Counted from the first letter of the stretch, positions 1 through 7,683 are shown. The stretch: DNA of 12,278 bases from Dethiothermospora halolimnae (GCF_037577855.1 NZ_JBAKFX010000080.1:1-12278), one strand, 5' to 3'. Notes: generated from the sequence alone by a model not told the origin. Program-made: numbers and translations.

Positions 1-15
1 CAAACTCTCAAATTA
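1..15 (-). rRNA. 16S rRNA, 5' end only (partial)
   Basis: Read on the minus strand, the last bases before the window edge are AATTTGAGAGTTTG, the conserved start of bacterial 16S rRNA. Only about 15 nt lie in the window; the gene continues past position 1. Placement is supported by the leader and three rRNA-type promoters directly upstream (16-400). The exact mature 5' end is estimated by comparison with the E. coli start. Confidence 0.88.
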
Positions 16-164
16 AAAGTTTTATTACCTGTCACTCAATGTGACGCTGGTGTTAAATGTTTTTCATCTCAAATTAATATCTGGGATGTGCTTGACTTGC
101 ACTGTTTAATTTTCAAAGACCAAACTTGTTTTCTGCAACATTTTATTTCGTTGCGACTCTTAAT
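16..164 (-). other. 16S rRNA leader
   Basis: This is the transcribed leader between the nearest rRNA promoter and the 16S 5' end. On the minus strand it holds a GCAAC/GTTGC hairpin near the transcription start. It also has a TCTTTGAAAATTAAACAG stretch of the kind common in clostridial rRNA leaders and spacers, possibly related to antitermination or processing signals. Closer to 16S lies a GTCAC/GTGAC hairpin. No protein gene is credible here. Confidence 0.7.
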
Positions 165-193
165 ACTATACCAGATTCTTTCTGATCTGTCAA
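165..193 (-). promoter_or_regulatory. rRNA promoter, proximal (third of three)
   Basis: On the minus strand: -35 TTGACA (193-188), 17-nt spacer, -10 TATAGT (170-165). The bases after the -10 (RTTAAGAGTCG) are shared with the two promoters upstream. The spacer contains a short dyad (CAGAT/ATCTG). Near-consensus sigma-A boxes in a tandem set ahead of 16S make this a confident rRNA promoter. Confidence 0.93.
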
Positions 194-298
194 GAACTTC
201 TTTAAATTACTTCCTTAAAAGTTCCAAGTTAAATTGTCATCTTCCACATATTCTTTATTAACAGTAAATCTTAAATGTTTTTTTCGACGACTCTTAAC

Positions 299-327
299 AC
301 TATAACAAATTCGAAGGAATTTGTCAA
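299..327 (-). promoter_or_regulatory. rRNA promoter, middle
   Basis: On the minus strand: -35 TTGACA (327-322), 17-nt spacer, -10 TATAGT (304-299), followed by the shared GTTAAGAGTCG. The spacer holds an 8-bp perfect inverted repeat, ACAAATTC/GAATTTGT, around a CTTC loop, which reaches the last bases of the -35 box. Confidence 0.93.
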
Positions 328-371
328 GAACTTTTCTGTCACCAACTTTTTTCCCGCCGGCGACTCTTAAT

Positions 372-400
372 ACTATAACAAATTCGACACTTAATGTCAA
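372..400 (-). promoter_or_regulatory. rRNA promoter, distal (first of three)
   Basis: On the minus strand: -35 TTGACA (400-395), 17-nt spacer, -10 TATAGT (377-372), then ATTAAGAGTCG as in the other two. A GACA/TGTC dyad overlaps the -35 and spacer. It lies about 70 nt downstream of the tRNA-Leu terminator, so it starts the next rRNA transcription unit. Confidence 0.93.
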
Positions 401-479
401 CATGTTTTTCAAATTTATTATATAACTCACTGATGAACAAAAAACAAGACACATTATCATTTTATATTATTGCCTTTTC

Positions 480-503
480 AAAAAAAGATTATACAACCTT
501 TTT
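480..503 (-). terminator. weak terminator after tRNA-Leu(GAG)
   Basis: On the minus strand a 9-bp A/T-rich stem (AAAAAGGTT paired with AATCTTTTT, one G-U pair) closes a GTAT loop and runs into further T residues. It begins 8 nt after the tRNA CCA end. It is AT-rich and therefore weak, but position and T-run fit termination before the rRNA promoters. Confidence 0.6.
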
Positions 504-510
504 ATCTTAC

Positions 511-596
511 TGGTGCCGTGGGCGGGACTCGAACCCGCACAGGAAAATCCCATAGCGCCCTCAACACTACGTGTCTGCCAGTTCCACCACCACGGC
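511..596 (-). tRNA. tRNA-Leu (anticodon GAG), solitary
   Basis: This is an 86-nt class II tRNA with a long variable arm. Acceptor GCCGTGG pairs with CCACGGC, the discriminator is A and CCA is encoded. The anticodon loop TTGAGGG gives GAG (anticodon at 560-562), so it reads CUU/CUC Leu codons. It stands alone between a protein-gene terminator and the rRNA promoters, with its own promoter at 614-642. Confidence 0.96.
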
Positions 597-613
597 CTAT
601 TATTTCTCATAAG

Positions 614-642
614 AGTATACACTTTTTTTTAAAAAAAGTCAA
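614..642 (-). promoter_or_regulatory. promoter of tRNA-Leu(GAG), embedded in upstream terminator
   Basis: On the minus strand: -35 TTGACT (642-637), 17-nt spacer, -10 TATACT (619-614). The predicted start is near 607, about 10 nt before the tRNA. The -35 box is the 3' arm of the preceding terminator hairpin plus the first T of its T-run. The spacer is a T-run/A-run dyad. Confidence 0.85.
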
Positions 643-667
643 GTAATATGAATTCATATTACTTGAC
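638..667 (-). terminator. Rho-independent terminator of the solute-binding protein gene
   Basis: This is a perfect 30-bp palindrome: 13-bp arms around AATT, or a fully symmetric dyad. On the minus strand it is followed by seven T residues (637-631). The TAA stop codon of the lipoprotein gene (661-659) lies inside the hairpin, so translation runs into the terminator. Confidence 0.9.
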
Positions 668-2425
668 CTCCTCTTTATCTATTTTATTTTTTCTAAAGGG
701 TTCAGGAATAAACCATTCTTCAATATTATTATAAATATTGTAATCTTGGGGGTTAATATTACCCCTCAATCTATCATTTATAAGTAGGGCAGAATTTTTA
801 AAATGTAACCCCACATATGGCAAATCTTCAGTTAGTAACTCTTGTATCTCTAAGTATATATTCTTTTTACTTTGTTTATTTACCACTCTATTGGCTTCCA
901 ATAGTAGTTGATCCATTTTTTTATTGTTATAAAAAATGAAATTAGATGCCCCTATTTGAGATGAATGAAATGCAAATTTTAAGTCTGGTATATTAGATAG
1001 TTCCCACTCCAATAGTGCAACTTCATAGTCTCCACCAACTATTTTACTCCTAACTTCTCCCCATTTTTTATTTAACAATTCTTCAGTTATATTTTCAGGA
1101 AGGTTTATTTGATAGTCTTTAATAACTTTAATTCCGATTTCGCTTAAATTTTCTGTTATTAGTTCGGCAATATTACGTTTTGTTTCACTATAGGGATTAG
1201 TTAGTAATTTAATTACCAGCTCTTTTCTTGCTTCATTTATATAAACACCAGTATCACTATTATAAGTCCAACCGGCTTCTTCTAAAATTGTTTTTGCTTT
1301 TTCTTTATTATAGTTATATTTATTCAATTCTGAGCTTCTTAACCATGATTTAGGTGGTAGAGGTATATTACTTTTCATTCCATGGCCCAAATACACCTTT
1401 TGTATTATTGATTCTCTATCTATACCATAAGATATGGCTTTTCGTAAAGCATTTCCTTTATTAGAATTAAATTTTTCATTTTTAAAGTTAAAAGCTAAAA
1501 ACTCGTAATTAGTTGAAGGGAACTCATATATTTTCACCTTTTCATTTTGAGCATATTTTTCCCAATCCGAGCCTATTGTCGTTGTTAAGTCTATTTGTCC
1601 TGCTTCAAATGATGTAATGGCTAAATTACTACTGTCTAGTATTTTTCCAGTTACTTTATTTATATATGGTTTTTTCCCCCACCAATTTTCATTTGCAACA
1701 AGCTTTATTTCCTTTAATTTATTATATTTATCAAATTTAAATGGACCTGTACCTATAGGAGTATAATTATTCTTAGATAAAGCTCTAACGTAGGAGTCAC
1801 TAATATTTCTCCCACCACCTATAAACTCATGTTTGGGTATTATGGGAAATATCAAGCTTTCCAAAACATTGCCATAGGCTTTATCAAAGATAATATCTAT
1901 ATTATGGTTATCCCTTATCCTCGTCTTAATTATATTGTTAAATTCTTTATTAGTGGATACATTGTATGTGCTTAATAACATATTTTTATAAGCCAAGTCA
2001 TTATTGGCATATTTTAATGTGTTTATAGTAAACTCAACGTCCTCCGAAGTTAAAATTTCTCCATCATGCCATTTGACATTCTCTTTTAATTCTAAACTAA
2101 TTATCCTTCCATTTTCTCTTATAGAGTAGTTTTCTACTAATTGTTTCTTTATACTTAAATCTTCATCATAGCTAAACAGACCTTCAAAAACTAATTTATT
2201 AAAGTAATACTGACTCTTACTTTTATTTAAAAGGGGATTTAACGTTTCCACATCAATAACAGGAACAACTATTTCTCCCCCGTAGGTAGGTTCATATTCT
2301 TTATTTTTTTCTTTATTACTTTGTTCACTGGTATCATTATTAATATCTCCATTTATACCACAAGCAGATATACTTATACTCAATATACTCATTAATAAAA
2401 AGTATATAACTCTCTTTAATTTCAA
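659..2425 (-). CDS. family-5 (DppA/OppA-type) solute-binding lipoprotein
   Basis: This is the extracellular substrate-binding component of a peptide/nickel-type ABC importer, 588 aa and of usual length for the family. A type II signal peptide (positive KLKR, hydrophobic residues 6-20) ends in a lipobox ISAC with lipidated Cys22, followed by a polar linker. SBP_bac_5 features are GGEI at 49-52, WHDGEILTSEDV at 119-130, PIGTGPFKF at 223-231 and ENWWGKKPY at 246-254. The start is TTG at 2425, chosen because GGGAGG lies 7 nt upstream and the signal peptide needs it; the next in-frame Met is residue 12. It begins 17 nt after the nicotinate phosphoribosyltransferase gene, so the two are probably co-transcribed. 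No permease or ATPase genes lie nearby, so it is an orphan binding protein and its ligand cannot be read from sequence. Confidence 0.92.
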   Translation of the reverse strand: MKLKRVIYFLLMSILSISISACGINGDINNDTSEQSNKEKNKEYEPTYGGEIVVPVIDVETLNPLLNKSKSQYYFNKLVFEGLFSYDEDLSIKKQLVENYSIRENGRIISLELKENVKWHDGEILTSEDVEFTINTLKYANNDLAYKNMLLSTYNVSTNKEFNNIIKTRIRDNHNIDIIFDKAYGNVLESLIFPIIPKHEFIGGGRNISDSYVRALSKNNYTPIGTGPFKFDKYNKLKEIKLVANENWWGKKPYINKVTGKILDSSNLAITSFEAGQIDLTTTIGSDWEKYAQNEKVKIYEFPSTNYEFLAFNFKNEKFNSNKGNALRKAISYGIDRESIIQKVYLGHGMKSNIPLPPKSWLRSSELNKYNYNKEKAKTILEEAGWTYNSDTGVYINEARKELVIKLLTNPYSETKRNIAELITENLSEIGIKVIKDYQINLPENITEELLNKKWGEVRSKIVGGDYEVALLEWELSNIPDLKFAFHSSQIGASNFIFYNNKKMDQLLLEANRVVNKQSKKNIYLEIQELLTEDLPYVGLHFKNSALLINDRLRGNINPQDYNIYNNIEEWFIPEPFRKNKIDKEEVK

Positions 2426-2442
2426 AGTGAATCCTCCCAGTT

Positions 2443-3477
2443 CTAAATCATTTTAACTAACCTTTTATTTTCTACTAAACCTGGTATTCTCCCCCTTTTA
2501 GCCACCGCTTTACCGGCTACTTCTTTTATATCCATTGTCATATCTATAGCTGGTGCCCCAGATATGTAGCTACCAACTCCAAATGCATCTGCTCCTGCTT
2601 GTGACAAAATCTCTATTCTCTCTGGAGTTAATCCTCCCGACACAAATATTTTCACCCAATCATATCCATTAATATCTAACTTGGCCCTTACTTCTTTAAT
2701 TAACTCTGGAGTTACTCCTCCCCTCTCACTTGGAGTATCTAATCTAATTCCATACAGATCTTTTCCTAACTCTTTTGCAATCCTAAGGGATTCTTCCACT
2801 TCGTCTTTAAATGTGTCCACTAAGACTATTCTTTTATGGTTTTTAGGCATTATATTATTATAAGCTTTAGCAACTGACAGGGTATCTCCAGCTATTAAAA
2901 AGGATGCATGGGGTAATGTACCACTTGGATCCTCTCCTAATAATTTCGCAGTTAAAATATTACTTACCGCACTGGCTCCACCTATTCTTGCCGCTTTCTC
3001 CATTACCGGTGCTACTGAAGGATGTAAATGCCTTGTACCAAAACATACAAAGTTTTTATCACCACAAGCTTCTTTTACTCTATTAGCCGCTGTGGCCCAA
3101 CCACTTGGGCTGGCTAAGCAACCTAGTATAACCGATTCAAATATTCCAAAATCTTTATAAGATCCCTTTATTCTTACTAAGGTTTCTTTAGGTTGGAACT
3201 TTTGACCTTCCTCTAAAGCCCACATTTCTATGTTTTTATCTTTTAATACATTCTTTACTTCTTCTATCCCCACAAATATACCAGGCTTTCTTGCAAATAT
3301 TTCAGCAGTTACTTCTTGCTCTGCAAGGCCCATATTATTCAATATATCTAATGTTCTTAAAAAGTATATATCTGTAGTTAATCCAGCTAATATATCTTCA
3401 TGTTCTGCAGAGTAAAACATTCTCTCTTTTTCAAATTTTAATTTTTTAATGTCATCTAGACTCTTTAGTTGTTTCAT
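2443..3477 (-). CDS. pncB: nicotinate phosphoribosyltransferase (NAD salvage)
   Basis: This enzyme makes nicotinate mononucleotide from nicotinate and PRPP, the entry step of the Preiss-Handler NAD salvage route in the cytoplasm. The protein is 344 aa and resembles the short NAPRTase form rather than the longer ~400-490 aa forms. Visible motifs are LTTDIYFLRTLDIL (33-46), GTRHLHPSVAP (147-157), HASFLIAGDT (190-199), LVDTFKDE (219-226), RLDTPSERGG (245-254), and VSGGL/GVGSYI (279-305) of the phosphate-binding barrel. Start choice: an ATG at 3486 overlaps the ribosome binding site, while ATG at 3477 has AAAGGA 8 nt upstream, so 3477 is preferred. An extended -10 promoter lies upstream. The lipoprotein gene follows after 17 nt. 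Nicotinate is the likely substrate; quinolinate phosphoribosyltransferase is a related but less likely alternative. Confidence 0.92.
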   Translation of the reverse strand: MKQLKSLDDIKKLKFEKERMFYSAEHEDILAGLTTDIYFLRTLDILNNMGLAEQEVTAEIFARKPGIFVGIEEVKNVLKDKNIEMWALEEGQKFQPKETLVRIKGSYKDFGIFESVILGCLASPSGWATAANRVKEACGDKNFVCFGTRHLHPSVAPVMEKAARIGGASAVSNILTAKLLGEDPSGTLPHASFLIAGDTLSVAKAYNNIMPKNHKRIVLVDTFKDEVEESLRIAKELGKDLYGIRLDTPSERGGVTPELIKEVRAKLDINGYDWVKIFVSGGLTPERIEILSQAGADAFGVGSYISGAPAIDMTMDIKEVAGKAVAKRGRIPGLVENKRLVKMI

Positions 3478-3553
3478 GATTATCATCCTTTCTTATTAAT
3501 GACAAATATCTTTTGTAAAATATAATTTATAAATATATTGATTTACCATATAT

Positions 3554-3562
3554 ATTATAACA
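3554..3562 (-). promoter_or_regulatory. candidate extended -10 promoter for the nicotinate phosphoribosyltransferase gene
   Basis: On the minus strand TGTTATAAT (3562-3554) is a perfect extended -10 element in the 126-nt gap between the transglycosylase and nicotinate phosphoribosyltransferase genes. No good -35 box is present, as is usual for extended -10 promoters. No terminator is visible after the transglycosylase, so read-through from polA is also possible. The rest of the gap is plain AT-rich DNA. Confidence 0.55.
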
Positions 3563-3603
3563 GAAACCATAATATATTAGCTTAATTTTTTTGTTTTATA
3601 ATA

Positions 3604-4194
3604 TCATTCTTTATATAGATCTTCATAGTCATATAACTTTCTATATATTTTATAATCTTTCAGAACTCTATAAACATATTGTTCCGTTTCCCTAAACGGT
3701 ATCTTATCTAAGTTAAGACCATCACTACTATACTCTTTATTAGCTAACCATTTTGTAACATTGCCGCTTCCACCATTATAGGCAGCTAAAGCTAATTTTA
3801 TATTTCCATTAAACTGAGCCTTTAGGTTATTAACATACCAGCATCCAAAGCTTATATTTGTTTCAGGTTCATAAAGCATCTCTTCTTTATAGTCATTAAT
3901 ACCCATAATATCTGCAATCCATTTTCCTGTTGATGGAGTTATCTGCATAAGTCCTGTAGCTCCCTTATGGGACTTTGCCTCTTCATCGAACTTACTTTCT
4001 ACTCTTATTATAGATGCAACTAAAAAAGGATCTATATTATACTTATCAGAATACTTAGATATATACTCCCTATGCTCTAAAGGGTACATAACTTTTCCCG
4101 CCCATTTTATTCCTAAAATGCTTATCCCTATTATAATTGTAAATACTATAACTATTCTTATTGTTTTTTTTGCAATTTTGGAAAAAGTCAACAA
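3604..4194 (-). CDS. membrane-anchored lytic transglycosylase (SLT domain)
   Basis: A 196-aa peptidoglycan lytic transglycosylase that cleaves the MurNAc-GlcNAc bond during wall growth or turnover. An N-terminal hydrophobic segment (about 12-29) after a basic start anchors it or exports it. The SLT domain follows: the catalytic Glu66 lies in IIRVESKF, GATGLMQITP (78-87) is the substrate-groove motif, and ALAAYNGG further on is a family signature. It ends with the usual YVYRVLKDYKIY helix. The start is TTG at 4194 with a GGGGGG stretch 6 nt upstream; the adjacent TTG at 4191 is an alternative, and the next Met (36) would lose the anchor. It lies 17 nt after coaE, apparently in the polA-coaE transcription unit. 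Resembles the short YjbJ-like clostridial enzymes rather than full-length Slt70. Confidence 0.93.
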   Translation of the reverse strand: MLTFSKIAKKTIRIVIVFTIIIGISILGIKWAGKVMYPLEHREYISKYSDKYNIDPFLVASIIRVESKFDEEAKSHKGATGLMQITPSTGKWIADIMGINDYKEEMLYEPETNISFGCWYVNNLKAQFNGNIKLALAAYNGGSGNVTKWLANKEYSSDGLNLDKIPFRETEQYVYRVLKDYKIYRKLYDYEDLYKE

Positions 4195-4211
4195 ACATAT
4201 CCCCCCAACTA

Positions 4212-4835
4212 TTACTTTAGATGTTCTATAGCTTCTTCTATATTTTTTATTAATAAATTAATATTATTAGAGTTATTAATAATAACATTTGCATATTTTT
4301 TCTTAGCTTCTATACTCATTTGGGAATTTATCTTACTCTTAGCTTCTTCTTTATTAATATTATCTCTTTTCATTAATCTTTGTAATTGAGTTTCTTCATC
4401 TGTATATACCAGCCAAACCTCATTAAATAAAATTCCTTCCGATTCTAACTTCTGTTTATTTTCGATTAATAAAGGTATATCTACAAATATAATATCATTA
4501 TTTTTTTTGTAAACTTCGATTTCTTTTTTTATCTCGTATGTAACCTTAGGATGAACTATATTATTTAATATATTTCTCCTATCCCTATCATTAAAAATAA
4601 TCTTACCAAGTTTTTTCCTATCTAATGACATATCTTCATTTAATATTTCTTTTCCAAATTGAGATACAATCTCATTATATGCGGGTTGTCCGGTCTTTAC
4701 AACATTATGGGATATCTTATCAGCATCAATAACTGGATATCCCTTTCTAAACAATATTTCAGTGGTAGTACTCTTACCGGTGGCTATCCCACCGGTAAGA
4801 CCTATAACCTTATTATTATAATTATTTTGTTTCAT
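4212..4835 (-). CDS. coaE: dephospho-CoA kinase
   Basis: This enzyme phosphorylates the 3'-OH of dephospho-CoA with ATP, the last step of coenzyme A synthesis. The protein is 207 aa, normal for the family. Walker A is GGIATGKS (15-22); the nucleotide/substrate motif VIDADK is at 35-40, VHPKV near 94-98, VDIPLLIE at 118-125 and RLMKRD at 153-158 in the lid region. The C-terminal YANVIINNS has Asn where the family often has Asp. The ATG start overlaps the last 14 nt of polA. Its ribosome binding site GGAGA lies inside the polA end, 8 nt upstream, so the two genes are translationally close. A polA-coaE-transglycosylase order is known in clostridia. Confidence 0.97.
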   Translation of the reverse strand: MKQNNYNNKVIGLTGGIATGKSTTTEILFRKGYPVIDADKISHNVVKTGQPAYNEIVSQFGKEILNEDMSLDRKKLGKIIFNDRDRRNILNNIVHPKVTYEIKKEIEVYKKNNDIIFVDIPLLIENKQKLESEGILFNEVWLVYTDEETQLQRLMKRDNINKEEAKSKINSQMSIEAKKKYANVIINNSNNINLLIKNIEEAIEHLK

Positions 4836-7500
4836 ACCAACTGTCTCCTGTCTCCATATCTACTTTCAAAGGCACCCTTAAATCTACAGCTTTCTCCATT
4901 AAATCCTTTAAAAGATGCTTAACTTCTTTAAGCTCATCTTTATGGGTTTCTATAATTAACTCATCATGTACCTGTAGTATTAGCTTTGACTTCATACCCC
5001 TTTTCTTTAACTCATTATAAACCTTAACCATTGCTATCTTTATAATATCTGCAGCACTTCCCTGTATTGGAGTATTCATGGCTGTTCTTTCTCCAAATGA
5101 TCTAATATTATAGTTTCTTGACTTTAATTCCGGTAGGTATCTTCTTCTATTTAGTATTGTTTTAACATATCCATTGTCTTTACCTTCGTCAACAATATTA
5201 TCCATATATTCTTTAACCCTTTGATAATTTTCTAAATAATTATCTATATATTTTTTAGCTTCTTTTTTAGTAATATCTAAATCTCTAGATAATCCAAAGT
5301 CACTTATACCATACACTATACCAAAGTTTACAGCTTTAGCCCTACTTCTCATAAGTGATGTAACCTCTTCTTTAGGAACATTAAATACCTCCGATGCTGT
5401 TTTAGTATGTATATCATCCTCACTAAAAAAAGCCTCTTTAAGTTTAGGATCATCGGCTATATGGGCAAGTACTCTTAGTTCTATTTGTGAGTAATCTGCA
5501 TCCACTAGGGTATAATCTTCATTACTGGCAACAAAAAACTTTCTGATTTTTCTTCCCTCTTCAGTCCTTATAGGTATATTTTGTAGATTAGGTTCTGTGC
5601 TACTTATTCTACCGGTGGTGGTTATGGTTTGATTAAAACTAGAATGTACTTTATTTGTATCTTTATTAATTAAATCCCTAAGACCATCTATATAAGTGGA
5701 CTTTAGTTTTGTAATCTGTCTATAATCCATTATCTTTTCAATTATGGGGTGTTTTTTCTCAAGTTTTTCTAAAACTTGGACACTTGTGGAGTAACCAGTC
5801 TTAGTTTTCTTTATAACTGGTAACTCTAATCTTTCAAATAAAATATTTCCCAGTTGTTTAGGAGAATTTATATTAAATTCTTCTCCTGCCATATCATATA
5901 TTGTTTCTGTAAGTTCTTCTATTCTGTTATTTAAATCTTGTGATGATTCTTCTAATTTATCTATATCTACTGTAAATCCTTCAAATTCCATATTAGCTAA
6001 AACTTCTATTAAAGGAAGTTCAACTTCATAAAATAATTGTTCCATATCATAATCTTTAATTTTTGTTTCAATTGGCTTCCTTGAGTTAAATATTATATCT
6101 AATTGATTTGTACAATAATTTACCCTTTCATCTAATGATATATCTTCAAATTTTTTTGCTCTTTTCCCTTTACCTAATAAATCTTCTTTATTTTTTATTG
6201 CCATTTGAAGATATCCTTCTGCTATTGATTTTAATTCGTACTTACTTTCAGATGGGTTTAAAATGTATTGTCCAATCATACTATCAAATTCTATCCCATT
6301 TATATTTATTCCATATCTAAGAAGAACTAAAATGTCCCTTTTTAAATTATGACCTATTTTCCTAACTTCCTTATTTTCAAATATTTCTTTCATTGCTTTA
6401 ATAATTTTATCACTATTATTTTCATCAAAGTTTATGTAATAGGTCTTATTAGAGTCACTTTTTATACCTAGACCTAATATCTTGTCTGATAAAGGATTAT
6501 CTCCATCAATTAAGAACTTCAAATACATGTTATTTTCTTTTTTTATATCATCTATTACTTCTTCTATTTGCTCCATATTATTTACTAATATCTTTTCTCC
6601 ATATTTTCCATCACTAATATTATCCATAAAATCATTTTTATCTATTTTCTTTAAAAGACTATTAAACTCTAGCTTCTTATATAATGAATAGAGTTCCTTA
6701 TTATCTGCCTCTTCTTTTTTTAGCTTCTCTTTATTAATGTCAATTGGAACATGGGTAATTATTGTGGCCAATTTCTTACTCATAAAAGCCTGTTGTCTAT
6801 TCTCTATTAATTTTTCCTTTAATTTTTTTCCCTTTACTTTTTCTATATCTTCATATATACCCTCTATAGATCCAAACTGTTTTAATAGTTTAATACCTGT
6901 CTTCTCACCTACCCCAGGCACTCCTGGGATATTATCAGATTTATCTCCCATAAGTCCCTTTAAATCTATAAACTGAGTAGGGGTAACCTCATATCTATCA
7001 AATAATTTATCAGTATCATATATTTCTAAATTTGAAATACCTTTTCGAGTTATTAAAACCTTTGTTTTTTCACTAACTAATTGTAAGTAATCTTTATCCC
7101 CAGATACTGCGATGACTTCTAAACCCTCTTCTTCTCCCCTTTTAGCCATGGTTCCAACCAAGTCATCGGCTTCAAAACCTTCTAATTCAATTCTATATAT
7201 ATTAAGCTTATCTAATACCTCTTTTAAAATATCAAACTGTCCGGCCAATTCATTTGGGGTCTTTTTTCTCCCTGCCTTATAGTCCTTAAATTCCTTATGT
7301 CTAAAAGTAGCACCTTTCATATCAAATGCCACTCCAATATATTCTGGATCATACTCATCTACTATTTTATATAGCATAGTTAAAAAACCATAAACACCAT
7401 TAGTATATATACCATCTTTTGTAGCTAATGGTGGTAATGCGTGAAATGCCCTATGTAATAAACTGTTTCCATCTATTAGCATCAATTTTTCCTTTGACAA
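4822..7500 (-). CDS. polA: DNA polymerase I (5' nuclease + polymerase, exonuclease domain degenerate)
   Basis: Fills gaps and removes RNA primers in lagging-strand synthesis and repair. 892 aa. The 5' nuclease (about 1-290) has its metal-binding acidic residues: D10, D60, FEADD (109-113), SGDKD (133-137) and MGDKSDNIPGVPGVGEKT (184-201). The central 3'-5' exonuclease fold (about 305-485) lacks DxE in motif I (region 328-336) and has Gln466 where YxxxD needs Asp, though Asp389 of motif II remains; proofreading is probably absent, as in many Firmicutes. Polymerase domain: motif A DYSQIELR with D669; motif B with R718, K722, F726, Y730; motif C VHDE with D846/E847. The start is TTG at 7500, with AAGGAG 8 nt upstream; ATG at codon 7 is a weaker alternative. 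First gene of the minus-strand unit. Confidence 0.98.
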   Translation of the reverse strand: MSKEKLMLIDGNSLLHRAFHALPPLATKDGIYTNGVYGFLTMLYKIVDEYDPEYIGVAFDMKGATFRHKEFKDYKAGRKKTPNELAGQFDILKEVLDKLNIYRIELEGFEADDLVGTMAKRGEEEGLEVIAVSGDKDYLQLVSEKTKVLITRKGISNLEIYDTDKLFDRYEVTPTQFIDLKGLMGDKSDNIPGVPGVGEKTGIKLLKQFGSIEGIYEDIEKVKGKKLKEKLIENRQQAFMSKKLATIITHVPIDINKEKLKKEEADNKELYSLYKKLEFNSLLKKIDKNDFMDNISDGKYGEKILVNNMEQIEEVIDDIKKENNMYLKFLIDGDNPLSDKILGLGIKSDSNKTYYINFDENNSDKIIKAMKEIFENKEVRKIGHNLKRDILVLLRYGININGIEFDSMIGQYILNPSESKYELKSIAEGYLQMAIKNKEDLLGKGKRAKKFEDISLDERVNYCTNQLDIIFNSRKPIETKIKDYDMEQLFYEVELPLIEVLANMEFEGFTVDIDKLEESSQDLNNRIEELTETIYDMAGEEFNINSPKQLGNILFERLELPVIKKTKTGYSTSVQVLEKLEKKHPIIEKIMDYRQITKLKSTYIDGLRDLINKDTNKVHSSFNQTITTTGRISSTEPNLQNIPIRTEEGRKIRKFFVASNEDYTLVDADYSQIELRVLAHIADDPKLKEAFFSEDDIHTKTASEVFNVPKEEVTSLMRSRAKAVNFGIVYGISDFGLSRDLDITKKEAKKYIDNYLENYQRVKEYMDNIVDEGKDNGYVKTILNRRRYLPELKSRNYNIRSFGERTAMNTPIQGSAADIIKIAMVKVYNELKKRGMKSKLILQVHDELIIETHKDELKEVKHLLKDLMEKAVDLRVPLKVDMETGDSWYETK

Positions 7501-7552
7501 GTTATCAACTCCTTAATAACGACTCTTCTTACTTATTTTTAATTATTTAATC

Positions 7553-7580
7553 TTCTATTTTAGTATATATTAAAATAGAA
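7553..7580. repeat. inverted repeat overlapping the polA promoter
   Basis: Perfect 10-bp arms, TTCTATTTTA (7553-7562) and TAAAATAGAA (7571-7580), surround an 8-nt centre. The -10 box and part of the spacer of the predicted polA promoter lie within it, so it could be an operator or a hairpin in the 5' leader. No long T-run follows on either strand, so it is not a terminator. Confidence 0.6.
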
Positions 7581-7590
7581 CATCAGTAAA
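7562..7590 (-). promoter_or_regulatory. polA: candidate polA promoter
   Basis: On the minus strand: -35 TTTACT (7590-7585), 17-nt spacer, -10 TATACT (7567-7562). It gives a leader of roughly 55 nt before the TTG start. The -35 matches consensus at 4 of 6 positions. Confidence 0.6.
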
Positions 7591-7591
7591 C

Positions 7592-7623
7592 ATATAGTGT
7601 CCAAATATGTAAATACACTATAT
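7592..7623. repeat. second inverted repeat in the polA / DUF421 divergent gap
   Basis: Perfect 9-bp arms, ATATAGTGT (7592-7600) and ACACTATAT (7615-7623), are separated by 14 nt. It lies just upstream of the polA -35 box in the 252-nt divergent intergenic region (7501-7752). The geometry fits a repressor or activator site, but no family can be assigned. The rest of the gap is AT-rich without an ORF. Confidence 0.5.
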
Positions 7624-7683
7624 CTTTTTACATGTATAATAATATTTTATCCAACTCTAAGTTGAAAATTAATATAAAATAAT

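Noticed and set aside
215..460. An 81-codon minus-strand reading frame
   Set aside because: It spans the two upstream rRNA promoters, has no convincing ribosome binding site, and its apparent protein is a translation of promoter and spacer DNA.
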